Shown here in pieces: positions 35,640 through 46,972 of a stretch of 64,000 nucleotides of DNA. The first letter of the stretch is position 1, and every line of letters starts with the position of its first letter. The stretch comes from Conchocele bisecta (taxonomy: Eukaryota; Mollusca; Bivalvia; Lucinida; Thyasiridae): the NCBI GenBank assembly GCA_029237695.1, contig CM055274.1, forward strand, positions 71,662,828 to 71,726,827, read 5' to 3'. The notes beneath the pieces were generated by a model that was not told the origin of the DNA, did not search any database, and worked only from the letters and a program-made list of their open reading frames with translations. The translations under genes were made by a program, and so were the position numbers.

Positions 35640-37020
35640 AAGGATTATGTTCCTATCCTCAGGAGTATGCTTTCTCATCGGCGAGCATTGCATTTGCCAA
35701 AATGATACAAGAGGGCCGAACCATGTAGGTCGACCATATGGTAAGGATGTCCTACTCAGCAGAAGGCTAGATTGATTGATTGGATCCCTTCTATGACCCA
35801 ATCAAAATGAATGCAAACCAATTTTTAGCATATTGCTTATCCACACACACGTACTGCGCAGAATTTCTGGACTTTCTGTCCTTTGATTTAAACATTCGAC
35901 AGGCGAAACAGTAAATTAAACGAATTAAGCCATGTGCCCAGTTATATTTGTTACGTAATAATGATTCTGTGATGGTGTTATCTAACAATTACCGGTTGTA
36001 TGGTTATTTAGTTTCAAATGTCAGGGCACAAGTCGTCCATATATTTTAAACATAATCGACAAAATCATTACCGAAAAAACAGACAACTGTCTGAACCACT
36101 ATGGAAACAACTGTACAATTCTGCTACGTATATGTATTGATGGGGGAATCAGCGTGCATACTTAACACATATATTGTATAAATGGTTTAATAATTGAATT
36201 AACTTGCTCACCGGAAGGGGCACCTACCGTGGTGCATACATTCTTTCAGCACATTTGGACACTTTGAAAGTAAGGTACGTGCTAATCAAACTAGCAATTT
36301 TAAAATAATAACCATTGTTTATTGTATTTATCCTTGGCTGCAGTATGCAACTACCACATTGAATATAGGTGCAAATTGTTCACAAATGATAATCTACAAC
36401 ACCATAGTAGTTAACCTTGGCCAATGTGCGTTATATATATAGAGCGTTCTGAGCATGTGTAAATGAATTGTCAATTCGCGGTGATACTGTGTGATTGTCC
36501 TAGACTGGGTCTCCTCTGATCCACTCACTTAGTGCTCAGCATTAAAATTGAGTAAATATTAATAATTTGTTTTATTACGCTATTGCAAATTATTTGCACG
36601 GGTTTCGCTGTGAGAGAAAACCCGTAATCAACTCCTTACAAATAATACACCGTGAAGAGAACACCCGTAATTGCGCACCTGTTTTCTTGGAAACCACGAG
36701 CTACCATGCAAAATGTTTAATTTTTATTACAGTCAAAATAAAGTTATTTGAACATTTGGAAAGGGTCTCGACTAATCTAGAATGTTAATGTGAGTGAACA
36801 CATTCCAAACATGCACTCAAAATGAAATATATCTGGCTCATAGAAACAGCTGAGTAATTTGGATTTCAAAAAGTTTACATGACGTCACATTTGACGTCAC
36901 ACAACGTAACGTCAAAACGCGGGAAAACACGTCATTGTATAACTATTCATGCGCACATCACAATTCATTGATTATAAGTTCAAAAATAGACTAAATATGC
37001 ATATATATCCACCGTGGAAG
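35640..37020. other. Non-coding stretch; paired CRE sites at 36880-36899
   Basis: No gene recognised. Two exact TGACGTCA sites (36880-36887, 36892-36899), centres 12 bases apart, are followed by two AACGTAACGTCA-like half sites, a small cluster of bZIP-type motifs. Confidence 0.4.
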
Positions 37021-37029
37021 TGTAATAAA

Positions 37030-37190
37030 TAGGATATTCCATCGTACATGTTTGAATAGCGGAAACAATACACTCGTGTCCGTCGGCGTCCGTGCAAGCA
37101 ACTCGTTCGCTGCGCTCACGCGTTGCTTACGCGGAAGCCGACGGACACTCGTGTATTATTAAAATGTACGATGGAATATCCTCTATACTC
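37030..37190. mobile_element. Foldback element ending in AATATCCTCTAT
   Basis: 'GGATATTCCATCGTACAT' pairs with 'ATGTACGATGGAATATCC', and inner bases 'ACACTCGTGTCCGTCGGC' pair with 'GCCGACGGACACTCGTGT'. The right terminus matches the family at 3145, 23447 and 26404, while the hairpin interior is unrelated. Confidence 0.75.
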
Positions 37191-37241
37191 AGTTATTATT
37201 GGCAAACTTATTTTTTCTGGATATGTACAATTATACATGTA

Positions 37242-37320
37242 CAGTAAAACCTGATAATTCAGAATACACTTGGGCTGCACAATTGCTACAGAAACCTGGA
37301 AACTATAGACTATATTGTAA
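37242..37320. mobile_element. pogo-like element end (fragment)
   Basis: 'TACAGTAAAACCTGATAATT' and 'CAGAATACACTTGGGCTGCA' resemble a pogo/Tigger terminus after a TA. No matching inverted end was found. Confidence 0.35.
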
Positions 37321-37771
37321 CGACCCTTTGTTGCACCTGTCTTCAAGAATACGCGATAAACCATAATCAAGGTGTATGCTCACGTGGTTTCTTTAAAATC
37401 TTCCTAACAAACGGATTTTTATGATATGTAGCGCACCAAATACGATGGAATATGTGTGTTATGGGTGGTCTGAAAGTTATTAACAATAAGTTGAATAACT
37501 TATAAATTTCACAAAGAATCGAGTACCGTTTATTTCTTACATTCACGTGCTCTAGTTTATATTTACATGTACGGTAACCGATTCTTCGTCAAAACGACAT
37601 AATTATGAGATTAAAGCTGCCTATACAATAAAGGGCAACGTGTACCGCATTTGCTGCGGTATATTTCATAAAAATATGTAATTCAATTAGCAAGATATTA
37701 CAGGAAATCTACTGTAAACACATCTAAAAAACATGACGTCATGCTGTTCGAAAACCATGTGATCCCCCACC

Positions 37772-38432
37772 TTGATAATATTTCCTGTTCACGCAGGGGT
37801 TATGGAAGGAAATATCCGCCATAATTATATGTGACTTGATGCTTGCGTGCTGATGACATCACAACTTATATTCATGTGATTTCATTCGTCCTTTGTATTT
37901 ATTACATTTGAAATCTGCTTGTTGTAATTGTATTTGTCTTTCTTACATGTCCATTCTGCAGATTGCTTTGTTCATTCGTCTTATTTACATTACAATTATT
38001 GATACGTCTTTATTCGTGTCCGTTTTATTGCACTAAGCATTTGCAATAAAAAGTAAGCACCAGCACTTAGCACTTTGAATAAGGCCGAAAGCAGTAAGGA
38101 CAAAGCCGCAGGAAGTAAGCATCAAGCCAGAGTTCGAAAGCGGAAACCCGCAAGCAGAAAGCATCAAGCCGCAAGCAGAATGATGCAAGCAATATATAGG
38201 TTATTAGTGCCTCATTATGACGCCAGATGGCACTGCTGTCAATGCTAGGAATCCTCAGACTAATAAATAATAGTACGATATGTGATTGACTGTTTGAGGC
38301 ACACCTCCAATGCCGGTGTTGATGTATAGGTTAGAAGACACCAAATAGTTTTACTATACACTTTAACCGAATCCCATCCAATAAGGTCAGTCTCTCCTAC
38401 TTTCACTATTCGTATGGATGTTGTGGGACCTA
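37772..38432. repeat. Left arm of a large inverted repeat (first part)
   Basis: Matches 42042-42741 in inverse orientation: 'ATCCGCCATAATTATAT', 'CTTGATGCTTGC', 'CATTATGACGCCAG', 'AGACACCAAATAGTTTTACT' and 'CACTATTCGTATGGATGTTG'. The arm is broken at 38432 by a LINE and resumes at 40505-40590. Confidence 0.8.
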
Positions 38433-40504
38433 CTTGTACATTACCTGCAGCCGGTCTGTACTGGTTCTGCATGAATTAAACAAATTAGGCAAAGTTATGG
38501 AACGAATTGTATTTAAATATGTTTACAACCACCTACACTCCAACAATTTGATTTACAAAAACCAATCCGGATTTTTACCTGGCCATTCAACCGTATATCA
38601 ACTGATTGACATATACAATCAGATATGCAAAGCAATAGATGAACGAAAACACACATGTATCGTTTTTTGTGACATATCGAAAGCATTTGATAGAGTTTGG
38701 CATACAGGTCTTCTATATAAATTGAAAAACAGAATGGTGTGATGGCAATCTTCATAGTTGGTTTGGAAATTATTTATCAAACAGATCACAGAAGGTTTTT
38801 GTAGGTTCATCCTTTTCTGAAAACAAAGTAATAAGTGCAGGTGTTCCACAAGGATCGGTTCTTGGTCCTCTTCTCTTTTTGATATATGTAAATGATATTG
38901 CTGACAATCTAATCAGTACAACCAGACTTTTTGCCGATGACTCATCTATTGCAGTTTCAACACCAGACATGAATATAATAGAACATAATATAAATCACGA
39001 CTTAGATAAATTAGCGGAATGGTCAAACCAGTGGCTTGTGAAGTTCAACCCCTCTAAAACTGACGCAATGATATGTTCACTAGTAAGACAGTAGATCCAG
39101 CTCTATATTTTAATAACGTCCAACTCCAATTTGTCGAACATCACAAACACTTGGGGTTAACTCTTAGTCAGGATGGAACCTGCATGAACATATTTCAAAT
39201 ATTATTGTATCAGCTTCTAAGGTATTAGGTTCTATGAAGATGCTTAAATTTAAACTGAATAGAAATACATTAAATCAAATATATATATCTTACATGAGAC
39301 CAATTGTTGAGTATGCAGCAATTGTTTGGGACAGTTGTACCCAATATGAACGTGATTCCCTTGACAAACTGCAATATGAAGCAGCTAGAACAATTACTGG
39401 TCTAACCCGTTCAGTTTCAATTAATAAACTTGTCCAAGAAATTGGATGGGTGTCGCTATCAGACCGAAGAAAAATACAAAAATTAGTGTTAATATTCAAA
39501 GAAAAGGCAGGTAAACTTCCAACCTATCTACATGAGCTATTCCCACAACTAGTCGGAGAAAATAATCCATATGAATTGCGTAATAGGAACAATTTTATTA
39601 CATTAGCCAGGCGAACAGAAATCTACTCTAATCTTTTATACCATCTTCATTAGCATTATGGAACGAGTTAGATGACGAAATTAAGAATTCCCCCTCCATA
39701 GCAACATTTAAAGCCAAACTAAAACAGCTGTTCAAACCGGCAATTGTTCCAGCATACTACCTGATAGGTGAAAGAACACAATCAGTTTATCACGCCGCAT
39801 AAGAAATCAATGTAGCAATTTAAATTCAGATCTATTTATAAATCATCTACGAGAATCCCCATTATGTCACTGCACACAAGACGTTGAAAATGTCGAGCAC
39901 TACTTTTTCAAATGCACATCATTCAACCAACAACGCCAGCAAATGTTTACCGCAACCCGTCAACACAACCCCTTGTCAATAGATAATATACTGTTTGGAG
40001 ACGAGTCAAAAGAATATGAATCTAATGCTACCATTTTCAAAGAAGTTCAGCGCTACATAAAACTCACTCGTCGTTTTAATAATTTTAATAATGAGTAGAC
40101 TCACATGTTCCTGTTTTATAGGGAAAATAATCAACTTACATAGTGGCCAGATTGTTGGATGTCAAGCGGTCTGAATTCACTGGAGAGTGCAACACGAATA
40201 TATATGCATGCTAGTTTTGTTTGTTGTTTTTTTCGTTTATTTTTCGTACATGTTTTTTGCTCTATATATCATTACATTATACCGTATATTTCACCGCCAT
40301 TATACCACATTTTTAATACTTGTAATAAGCATTTGGGAAGGGCTGTAGCTATTGTTGTAAAAACTTGTAGCCCGACCCGTTTGCTCTCTTTACCAGAAAT
40401 TTGTTTATTGCACAATTATTGTAAATTGTAAAAAAAAAAAGAGCAATAAAATATGTTTAAACTAAAATTAAACAATTGCTTCACTTACTCCTAAGACAGA
40501 AAAA
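38433..40504 (+). pseudogene. 5'-truncated LINE retrotransposon (reverse transcriptase to 3' end)
   Basis: Non-LTR retrotransposon pol fragment of CR1/Jockey type, recently inserted and only lightly damaged. Blocks in order: MERIVFKYVYNHLHSNNLIY, QSGFLPGHSTVYQL, FCDISKAFDRVWH (about 38.67-38.70 kb), AGVPQGSVLGPLLFLIYVND, FADDSSIAVS (the catalytic YADD-like box, about 38.93 kb), a thumb region, then a C-terminal domain with LCHCTQDVENVEHYFFKC, a CCHC-like pattern, and a stop in NNFNNE near 40.098 kb. About five single-base frame changes separate these blocks and no block is lost. The endonuclease and ORF1 are missing. An A-rich tail and 'GAGCAATAAAATATG' lie near 40.43-40.45 kb. Upstream and downstream junctions match the uninterrupted right arm at about 42.045 kb. 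Confidence 0.85.
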
Positions 40505-40590
40505 TCCAACCTCGTCATGTCCCCCAATATTGTTTACATTTTTTTTTGGCCACGGAAACTCTGTTTACATCACATGACCAACATGTTCCT
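40505..40590. repeat. Left arm of the large inverted repeat (second part, after the LINE)
   Basis: 'CAACCTCGTCATGTCCCCCA', 'ATATTGTTTACAT' and 'GGCCACGGAAACTCTGTTTA' is the complement of 41970-42050, directly continuing the arm that stops at 38432. Confidence 0.85.
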
Positions 40591-40771
40591 CAAGTGAAAC
40601 TGGGTAGCAATGGATCAAGATTTGCAAGCAAACTGTGTCAGTGACCTCAAAACACCCGCACGATTTTGTTCATACCGGACAACTTTTACCGTCTTGACGA
40701 TTTCGCACCATTTGTTATTCTCTAACCTATATTAACTAAATTGCATATGTATGTATGGTGTTTGACTTACT

Positions 40772-41073
40772 CAGGCGCGGATACAGGGTGGGGGGGGGGG
40801 TCCGGACCCCCACCCTGCTCGGCAAAAAAAAGAAAAAGGAAGAAAATCTACAATACTCGAATAGTTGGATGACTTTTTTCGTGGCCTATGTGTCAGGAAA
40901 TCGCATGTGCGGCGATCTGGAATTTAACAATTTCCTGGGGCAGGACCCCCACACCCCCCCCCCCCCCCCCCCCCACTTTACGATTCCGCACTCGCGGAGG
41001 TCGGCTATGCCGAATTGTAATTACAGACCCCACCCCCCCCCCCCCCCTGCAATTATGTCTGTATCCGCGCCTG
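40772..41073 (+). mobile_element. C/G-tract inverted-repeat element (CAGGCGCGGATACAG family), copy 2
   Basis: Perfect inverted termini CAGGCGCGGATACAG / CTGTATCCGCGCCTG, 5-base duplication TTACT at 40767-40771 and 41074-41078. Internal sequence nearly identical to the 32324 copy; 302 bases. The open frame across it is an artefact. Confidence 0.9.
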
Positions 41074-41400
41074 TTACTCAGTGTTTTATACATACATGTA
41101 TCCTCATAATTAAATTACATATGTACGTAATTGAAAACAATCACATGTGTATAGTAAGTTACACATATGGTAACTTACACAGGTTGACCGTCAAACTGGC
41201 CCTTTACCGATGCAAACCAATAACCGTCCGGGATCAGACTAAGGTGGGCCACCACCATTGATTTTACCTAAAACACTAACCCGTTCCCACACATTTTGCT
41301 ATTCTCTAATACTTTCATTTTTCTTATGGATGTTGTGGGACCTAATTTCCAATAACCTGCACCCATTCTGCTCTGGATCTTGACTAATTAAAATAGAGAT

Positions 41401-41904
41401 TTAATTATTGTTGAAGCTGGGGTCCCATCTAGTAGGTACAAACTTTTCTATATGGAACTTAAATAAGTGTATAATTGCAACTAGTCCACCACTTTTAAAA
41501 ATTACGAGTGCCAGATACACAGATATAATTATTTAGTAATCTTGAATGTACTCATAGAGACTCGCGGTGGTATCAAGCTAGCTCCATATGCAAATGATGC
41601 AGTATTTTTAAATTATTTATATCAACTAAATGCTGAATAAATATTTTTATCGACATATATCATAAAGTATGATATTGCACATCAAAAAATAAATAAATGG
41701 AATAAATAGTTGCTCCCTTTATCATTTTAAGGAACCCCGGTTATCGCCGCTGATATCAAACTGGCATTTCGCGTTTGATATAAAAAGTATATTAATGTCA
41801 ATTAGTACGTCTGGAACTGGTAATACTTTTGCCATAAAAATGTCAGATTGAAAGAATAAAGAATTTCCCTATATTATAACCGGGCATGTACACTCTAGGT
41901 TTAA
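41401..41904. mobile_element. TTAA-flanked short DNA element, copy 4
   Basis: TTAA at 41401-41404 and 41901-41904. The left end carries the 'GGGGTCCCATCTAGTAGG' variant shared with copy 1, and the right end 'CCGGGCATGTACACTC'. Octamer ATGCAAAT near 41.59 kb at the family position. Confidence 0.7.
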
Positions 41905-41969
41905 GGTTATAAAATGGGTGTTTTTAAAACCAGTTTTCAGCATATTTGAAGCATTTAAAAGAAAACACT

Positions 41970-42741
41970 GAGCCTGTTGGTCACGTGATGTAAACAGAGT
42001 TTCCGTGGCCAAATAATGTAAACAATATTGGGAGACATGACGAGGTTGGTCCCACAACATCCATACGAATAGTGAAAGTAGGAAAGACTGGCTGGGATTC
42101 GCTTAAATTATACAGTAAAACTATTTGGTGTCTTTTAACCTAAACATGGCGCAACAGAAAAGGCGGCATCAATCTACATCAACACCGTTAGGGACATGGA
42201 ACCAATTTAGAGAGCAACGCATTGTAGGACGGGTACCAGCATATGACATCATTTTAGGGAGAACTATTTTAAGTTTTAGCAGCGCACCTGGCGTCATAAT
42301 GGTTGTTCCCAAATTACTGTTGCAATTGTTGTTGTCAAGGGGCGTGGCTTAGCGAGGTAACAAAACGCATGGCAAAACAGCGATGCAATAATCAATAATG
42401 GAACTCCGGATGTCACTAAAAATGAATCATCAAGCTACTTAGAATGTAAACAACACAAACGCATTGAAACAGTGCGAATTAATAAAGCATCAAGACAAAT
42501 GCACATGCAATTTAGACTATAACCAAGAAGATATAAAATGTCACAAACACGAATGACGAATAAAATAACATGAAAGTAAGTTGTAATGGCACCAGTCAGC
42601 AAGCATCAAGCCACATAGAATTGTAATAAGACGGGTAGAACTTAGAATGTCATCAGCAAGCAAGCATCAAGCTTAATATAATTATGGCGGATACTACCTT
42701 CCATAGGGGGTTGGTGGCGGGCCCTTGTGAATCAGGATATA
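41970..42741. repeat. Right arm of the large inverted repeat, uninterrupted
   Basis: Complement of 40505-40590 followed by the complement of 37772-38432. Being unbroken, it shows the pre-insertion state of the left arm. Contains 'AAGCAAGCATCAAGC' repeats in its outer half. Confidence 0.8.
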
Positions 42742-43079
42742 GAAGCGGGAATAACTATAGCTAATTGGCAATGAAAGAACGACAGTGGCGATTTCAGTAT
42801 TAATACCTGATATTTTGATATATAACACACAATATTATGCAACACGTACAACTATATGAGGGTGACAATTCATGATAACAATAATGGTATCGGTGTGATA
42901 TACAGGACTATATAAATCAACAGTTAGTATATATTGATAGTACATGTATGCCAGTCGAGACTAACTGGCATAGACGACTGTGGGAGCAACTAGATACAAG
43001 CAACTATTTCTGAAGGTACATGCTCGGGCCTATACGGGAATCACGGGGCTATCATACATTATGCTACTAAGTGGATCAA

Positions 43080-44790
43080 TCAGCGGAAATCACGAAGTTT
43101 GAGTGGGAAGATCATACTGGGTGGGGAATCACACAGCGGGAATCACGAAGCTGGGGTTGGGAATAATGATGGGTGGGGGAGTCACACAACGGGAATCACG
43201 AAACTTGGATGCGGAGATAATATTGGGTGGGGGAGTCACACAGCGGGATCACGAACCTGGGGTTGGGACTAATGTTCGGTGGGGGAGTCACACAGCGGGA
43301 ATCACGACGCTGGGGTTGGGACTAATGTTGGGGGAGTCGCACAGCGGGAATCACGAAGCTGGGGTGAGAAATAAGCTGGGTGGGGTGTCACACTACGGGA
43401 ATCACGAAGCTAGGATGGGGACTAATTATGCTAGGTGAGGGACGCACACAGCGTGAATCGCGAAGCTAGGATGGGGACTAATTATGCTAGGTGAGGGACG
43501 CACACAGCGGGAATCGCGAAGCTAGGATGGGGACTCAATTATGCTAGGTGAGGGACGCACAGCAGTGAATCGCGAAGCTAGGATGGGGACTAATTATGCT
43601 AGGTGGGAGACGCACACAGCGTGAATCGCGAAGCTAGGATGGGGACTAATTATGCTAGGTGAGGGACGCACACAGCGTGAATCGCGAAGCTAGGATGGGG
43701 ACTAATTATGCTAGGTGAGGGACGCACACAGCGTGAATCGCGAAGCTAGGATGGGGACTAATTATGCTAGGTGAGGGACGCACACAGCGGGAATCGCGAA
43801 GCTAGGATGGGGACTAATTATGCTAGGTGAGGGACGCACACAGCGTGAATCGCGAAGCTATGGTTGGGAATCACACAGCAGGAGGACACGAAGCAGGAAT
43901 CGCACAGCAGGAGTTGGAGGGGGGGGGGGGGCACGAAGCTAGGGTGAGGAAGTCACACAGCAAGTGGTCAGGTAGCTGGGGTGGGGACTAATTACGCTGG
44001 GTAGTGGACGCACACAGTGGGAATCACGAAGCTAGGGTTGGGACTAATTATGCTGGGTGGGGGACGCACACAGCGGGAATCACGAAGCTCGGGTGGGGAG
44101 GTAATGCTGGGTGGGGGAGTCACGCAGCGGGAATCACGAAGCTGGGGTTGTGACTCACACATGTGCAGCATGGGTTTGAATGGGGGGGGGGGGGGGCACG
44201 AAGCTAGGGTGGGGAGTCACACAGCTGGGGGTCAGGAAGCTGGGGTGGGGTGGGGGACTAATATCGGGTGGGGAGGTCACACAGCGGGAATCACGAAGCC
44301 ATGGTGGGGAGTTACACCGCAGGGGTCAGGAGGCTGGGGTGGGGACTAATGTTGGGTGGGGAAGTCACACAGCAGGGATAACGAAGCTATGGTGAGGAGT
44401 TACACAGCAGGAGGGGGTGGTGCACGAAGCAGGGGTCAGGAAGGGGGCACGACGCTGCAGTGGGGAGTCACACAGCTGGAGTGGTGAATTACACAGCAGG
44501 TTGGCACGGAGCAGGGGTGGGGAGTCGAACAAAGCCGGGGGTCAGGAAGCTGGAGTGGGAAATCACACAGCAGGTGGGCACGGAGCAGGGGTGAGGAGTC
44601 ACACAGCCAGGGCTCACGAAGCTGGGGTGGGGATCATGACACTAGCTGAATGGGGGGGGGGGCACACAACAGCTAGGACGCATGACAATGGAGTGGGGAT
44701 CACCTAACATGGGTGGGAGGGGGCACGAAGTCACACAGCTAGAGTCACATAGCAGGGGGTCACGAAGCTCGAGTCGAGAATCGTATCGCA
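43080..44790. repeat. Minisatellite, 56-base core unit
   Basis: Between about 43439 and 43860 there are seven to eight nearly identical 56-base units ('GGGACGCACACAGCGTGAAT', 'CGCGAAGCTAGGATGGGGAC', 'TAATTATGCTAGGTGA'). On both sides the array decays into variants sharing 'CACACAGCGGGAATCACGAA' and 'GCTGGGGTGGGG'. The unit length is not a multiple of three, so the repetitive peptides readable here are not a gene. The homogenised centre with degenerate edges fits unequal exchange. Confidence 0.9.
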
Positions 44791-45059
44791 ATGGGGGTAA
44801 AGTGGGTGGGGTAATAGGATATTGGCATTATAATGGTTCCAGTCAATATTAATAATCAATAATGCCAGAATCAAGTTCTGATCATCACATCTAACGACTA
44901 ACGGACCATTGGTAACATCGTCGGTGAGTACTGGGGGGGGGGGATATTTGGGCCTTGGGAGTTCTGAGACGCGAATTGCGTCTCGAGTTGCGTCTCACGG
45001 GACGGTCGGGACGGTCGCCAACTGACATATTTCACTCCTATTTGTAGGTTTTGTCAGGT

Positions 45060-45190
45060 CGAGTTGGACAAGTTCCGTGACTTTCCGTAAGGTTTTGGAC
45101 AAGTTCCGGTACTTTCCGTAAAGTTTTTGACAAGTTCCGGTACATCCCGTAAGGTTTTGGACAAGTTCCGTAGGTTTTGGACAAGTGGAA
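45060..45190. repeat. Tandem repeat, unit about 31 bases
   Basis: Four to five units of 'GACAAGTTCCGGTACTTTCC' plus 'GTAAGGTTTTG', the last truncated. Preceded by the hairpin-like 'GAGACGCGAATTGCGTCTC'. Confidence 0.85.
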
Positions 45191-45294
45191 CTTGTCTTTG
45201 ACAAGTTGTCCATCCTCGCGCACAGTGATTGGCTGGATTGTGAGGACGGACAGTTCCGATCAGACACGAGTCAAAACAAGCACAGCCAGTAAAC

Positions 45295-45436
45295 ATGGCG
45301 GCTGCATCAAACACATAAAGGAAATGCCAACAAACTATTGTGAATTATAACGAACTAAACAAATTCCTGGTGTGTGAAGACGACAATCATAAAATATTGA
45401 CAAGTGTGAACATTCAGGCATGCATCGGAGATCGTG
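45295..45436 (+). CDS. Candidate first coding exon with one in-frame stop
   Basis: ATG at 45295 (context AAACATGG) starts MAAASNT, then TAA at 45316-45318, and the same frame continues RKCQQTIVNYNELNKFLVCE, DDNHKILTSV, NIQACIGDR to a perfect donor (GTG, GTAAGT) at 45437, phase 1. An inverted CCAAT box (GATTGGCTGG, about 45228-45237) lies about 60 bases upstream. The peptide after the stop has the look of a real coding exon, but no second exon was found and I do not recognise the protein. It could be a pseudogene, a gene with an assembly or allelic error, or chance. Confidence 0.3.
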
Positions 45437-45814
45437 GTAAGTTGTGTGCACAAAATGACAGACGTGTTTTGTTGTCCAAAATGTGTGATAAAATTCGAAG
45501 AGAGGAATACACAATACACAAGCGTGTATAGCGATGCTGGGTCCCTTCACTATTTTAAGATTGATCATTATCATTTAGTGTAGTGTGTATTATGTCTGTT
45601 GTCATTTGCTATACACATTTATATAGATACAAACTAATAAATCCGATAATAATATGTAGGTTCATACTTCGAAACTATCACAGCTAGCTACTACACTCAC
45701 TGAAATACTTGATGCATGTGTATCCAGTTGGTGCCAGCTTACTACTGAGCGTGCGTCAGTAGGATATACATGCATTTCTATTGTATTCACAGCGCCTCAG
45801 ATAATGAATTACAT

Positions 45815-46135
45815 AGTAATTGACTGAGTATTGTCACTCTATCATTTCAACAGACAGCAATTATTGAATGGTTTGCTTCGAAATGAAAACATATATTGGC
45901 ATTTCATTAGAATTGTCTCCTTGGAGACAATTCTAATGAAATACCAAGATGTGTTTTCATGGAAAATAATAAAAAATATGCTATATTTGTGGTCTGTTTA
46001 TTGTTTTCTGCAGCATGATAAAGGTACCATAATTTTTGTATTGCTTTTTGATACTCGCTACTTCTGAATTCAATTGTGTTTTTGGCAATTTCAATTGGGT
46101 ATTTAAGCAAATACGCAGCTTATCTGGAGCTCTGA
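45815..46135. mobile_element. hAT-like short element, relative of 18468-18866
   Basis: Shares 'TTTCATTAGAATTGTCTCC' with its mirrored half, 'TATTTGTGGTCTGTTTATTG' and the right end 'CTTATCTGGAGCTC' with the 18.5 kb copy. The left terminus has diverged or been lost. Confidence 0.65.
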
Positions 46136-46379
46136 TTCATATACATATTGGCCCAGTTATATCTACGAGACATATGCGTCATCACAATTACACTTTTATA
46201 AAGACGGGTAATATAATACATAAATGATGTAGAAAGTTATCAAACACCATCAACGCAAGTGTGGAAATTATCACATTTGCTTTGATATTGTAATAAGAAC
46301 CCATCAATATAATGTGTGAAAGAGGATTTCCAGCTTTGTTGCATCATATACAGTATATATTGCCCACACAATTATGTAA

Positions 46380-46690
46380 AGTGTCTAATGAATCATCCAA
46401 TATACTATTATAAGAGCAACAACGATGCATATATTATGGGACAGATACCATGGGATGTCAATCGTTCATATATTTCAGTGTATTTTGTATGAACACGATG
46501 ATATTGTTTGTTTCGCGGCCGTTTTTAAATATGTTCCTATTGATCATCTAATGTATTACTGATAGAGAAATAACGATGCATATAAGTATTAGTGGGCAGA
46601 TGTCATGTGATATCGATAGTTCTTATATTTCAGCATATTTTCTATGAACATGATAATATTGTTAGTTCCTAAGCGGCCATTTTGAAATTG
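46380..46690. repeat. Two-unit tandem repeat, about 160-180 bases each
   Basis: 'AACGATGCATATA' with 'GGCAGATGTCATG' (or 'GACAGATACCATG'), 'CGATAGTTCTTATATTTCAG', 'GAACATGATAATATTGTT' and 'GCGGCC' occurs twice in order. Confidence 0.6.
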
Positions 46691-46972
46691 AAATTAGATG
46701 ATATGATACACATTGTATATGCCGTTCCAATGATGTGTCATTATACATATTTATTATGTGTAATACATGACTACATGAAGTCAATGTGCAGCATATATGA
46801 TGTATATACGTGTCCATATACAGTGTTGTCGGCCATCTTGGATTTGGCGGCCATATTGGATTTGGAACAATTTCCGCCCTATTTTTTTTTAAACCTATGT
46901 AACATAAACATGACAAAAATTCAAGTTTGCTTTTACGAACATTTGACACGAAATTTACATCCGGACATGCAC

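Noticed and set aside
43103..44707. Repetitive peptides in the minisatellite (GGGVTQRESR-like)
   Set aside because: The unit is 56 bases, not a multiple of three, so the frame changes at every unit; no splice or start context.
45060..45290. Minus-strand frames with repeated LSKTLRK/NLTES-like peptides
   Set aside because: Translations of the 31-base tandem repeat; the period is not a multiple of three and three frames are open at once.
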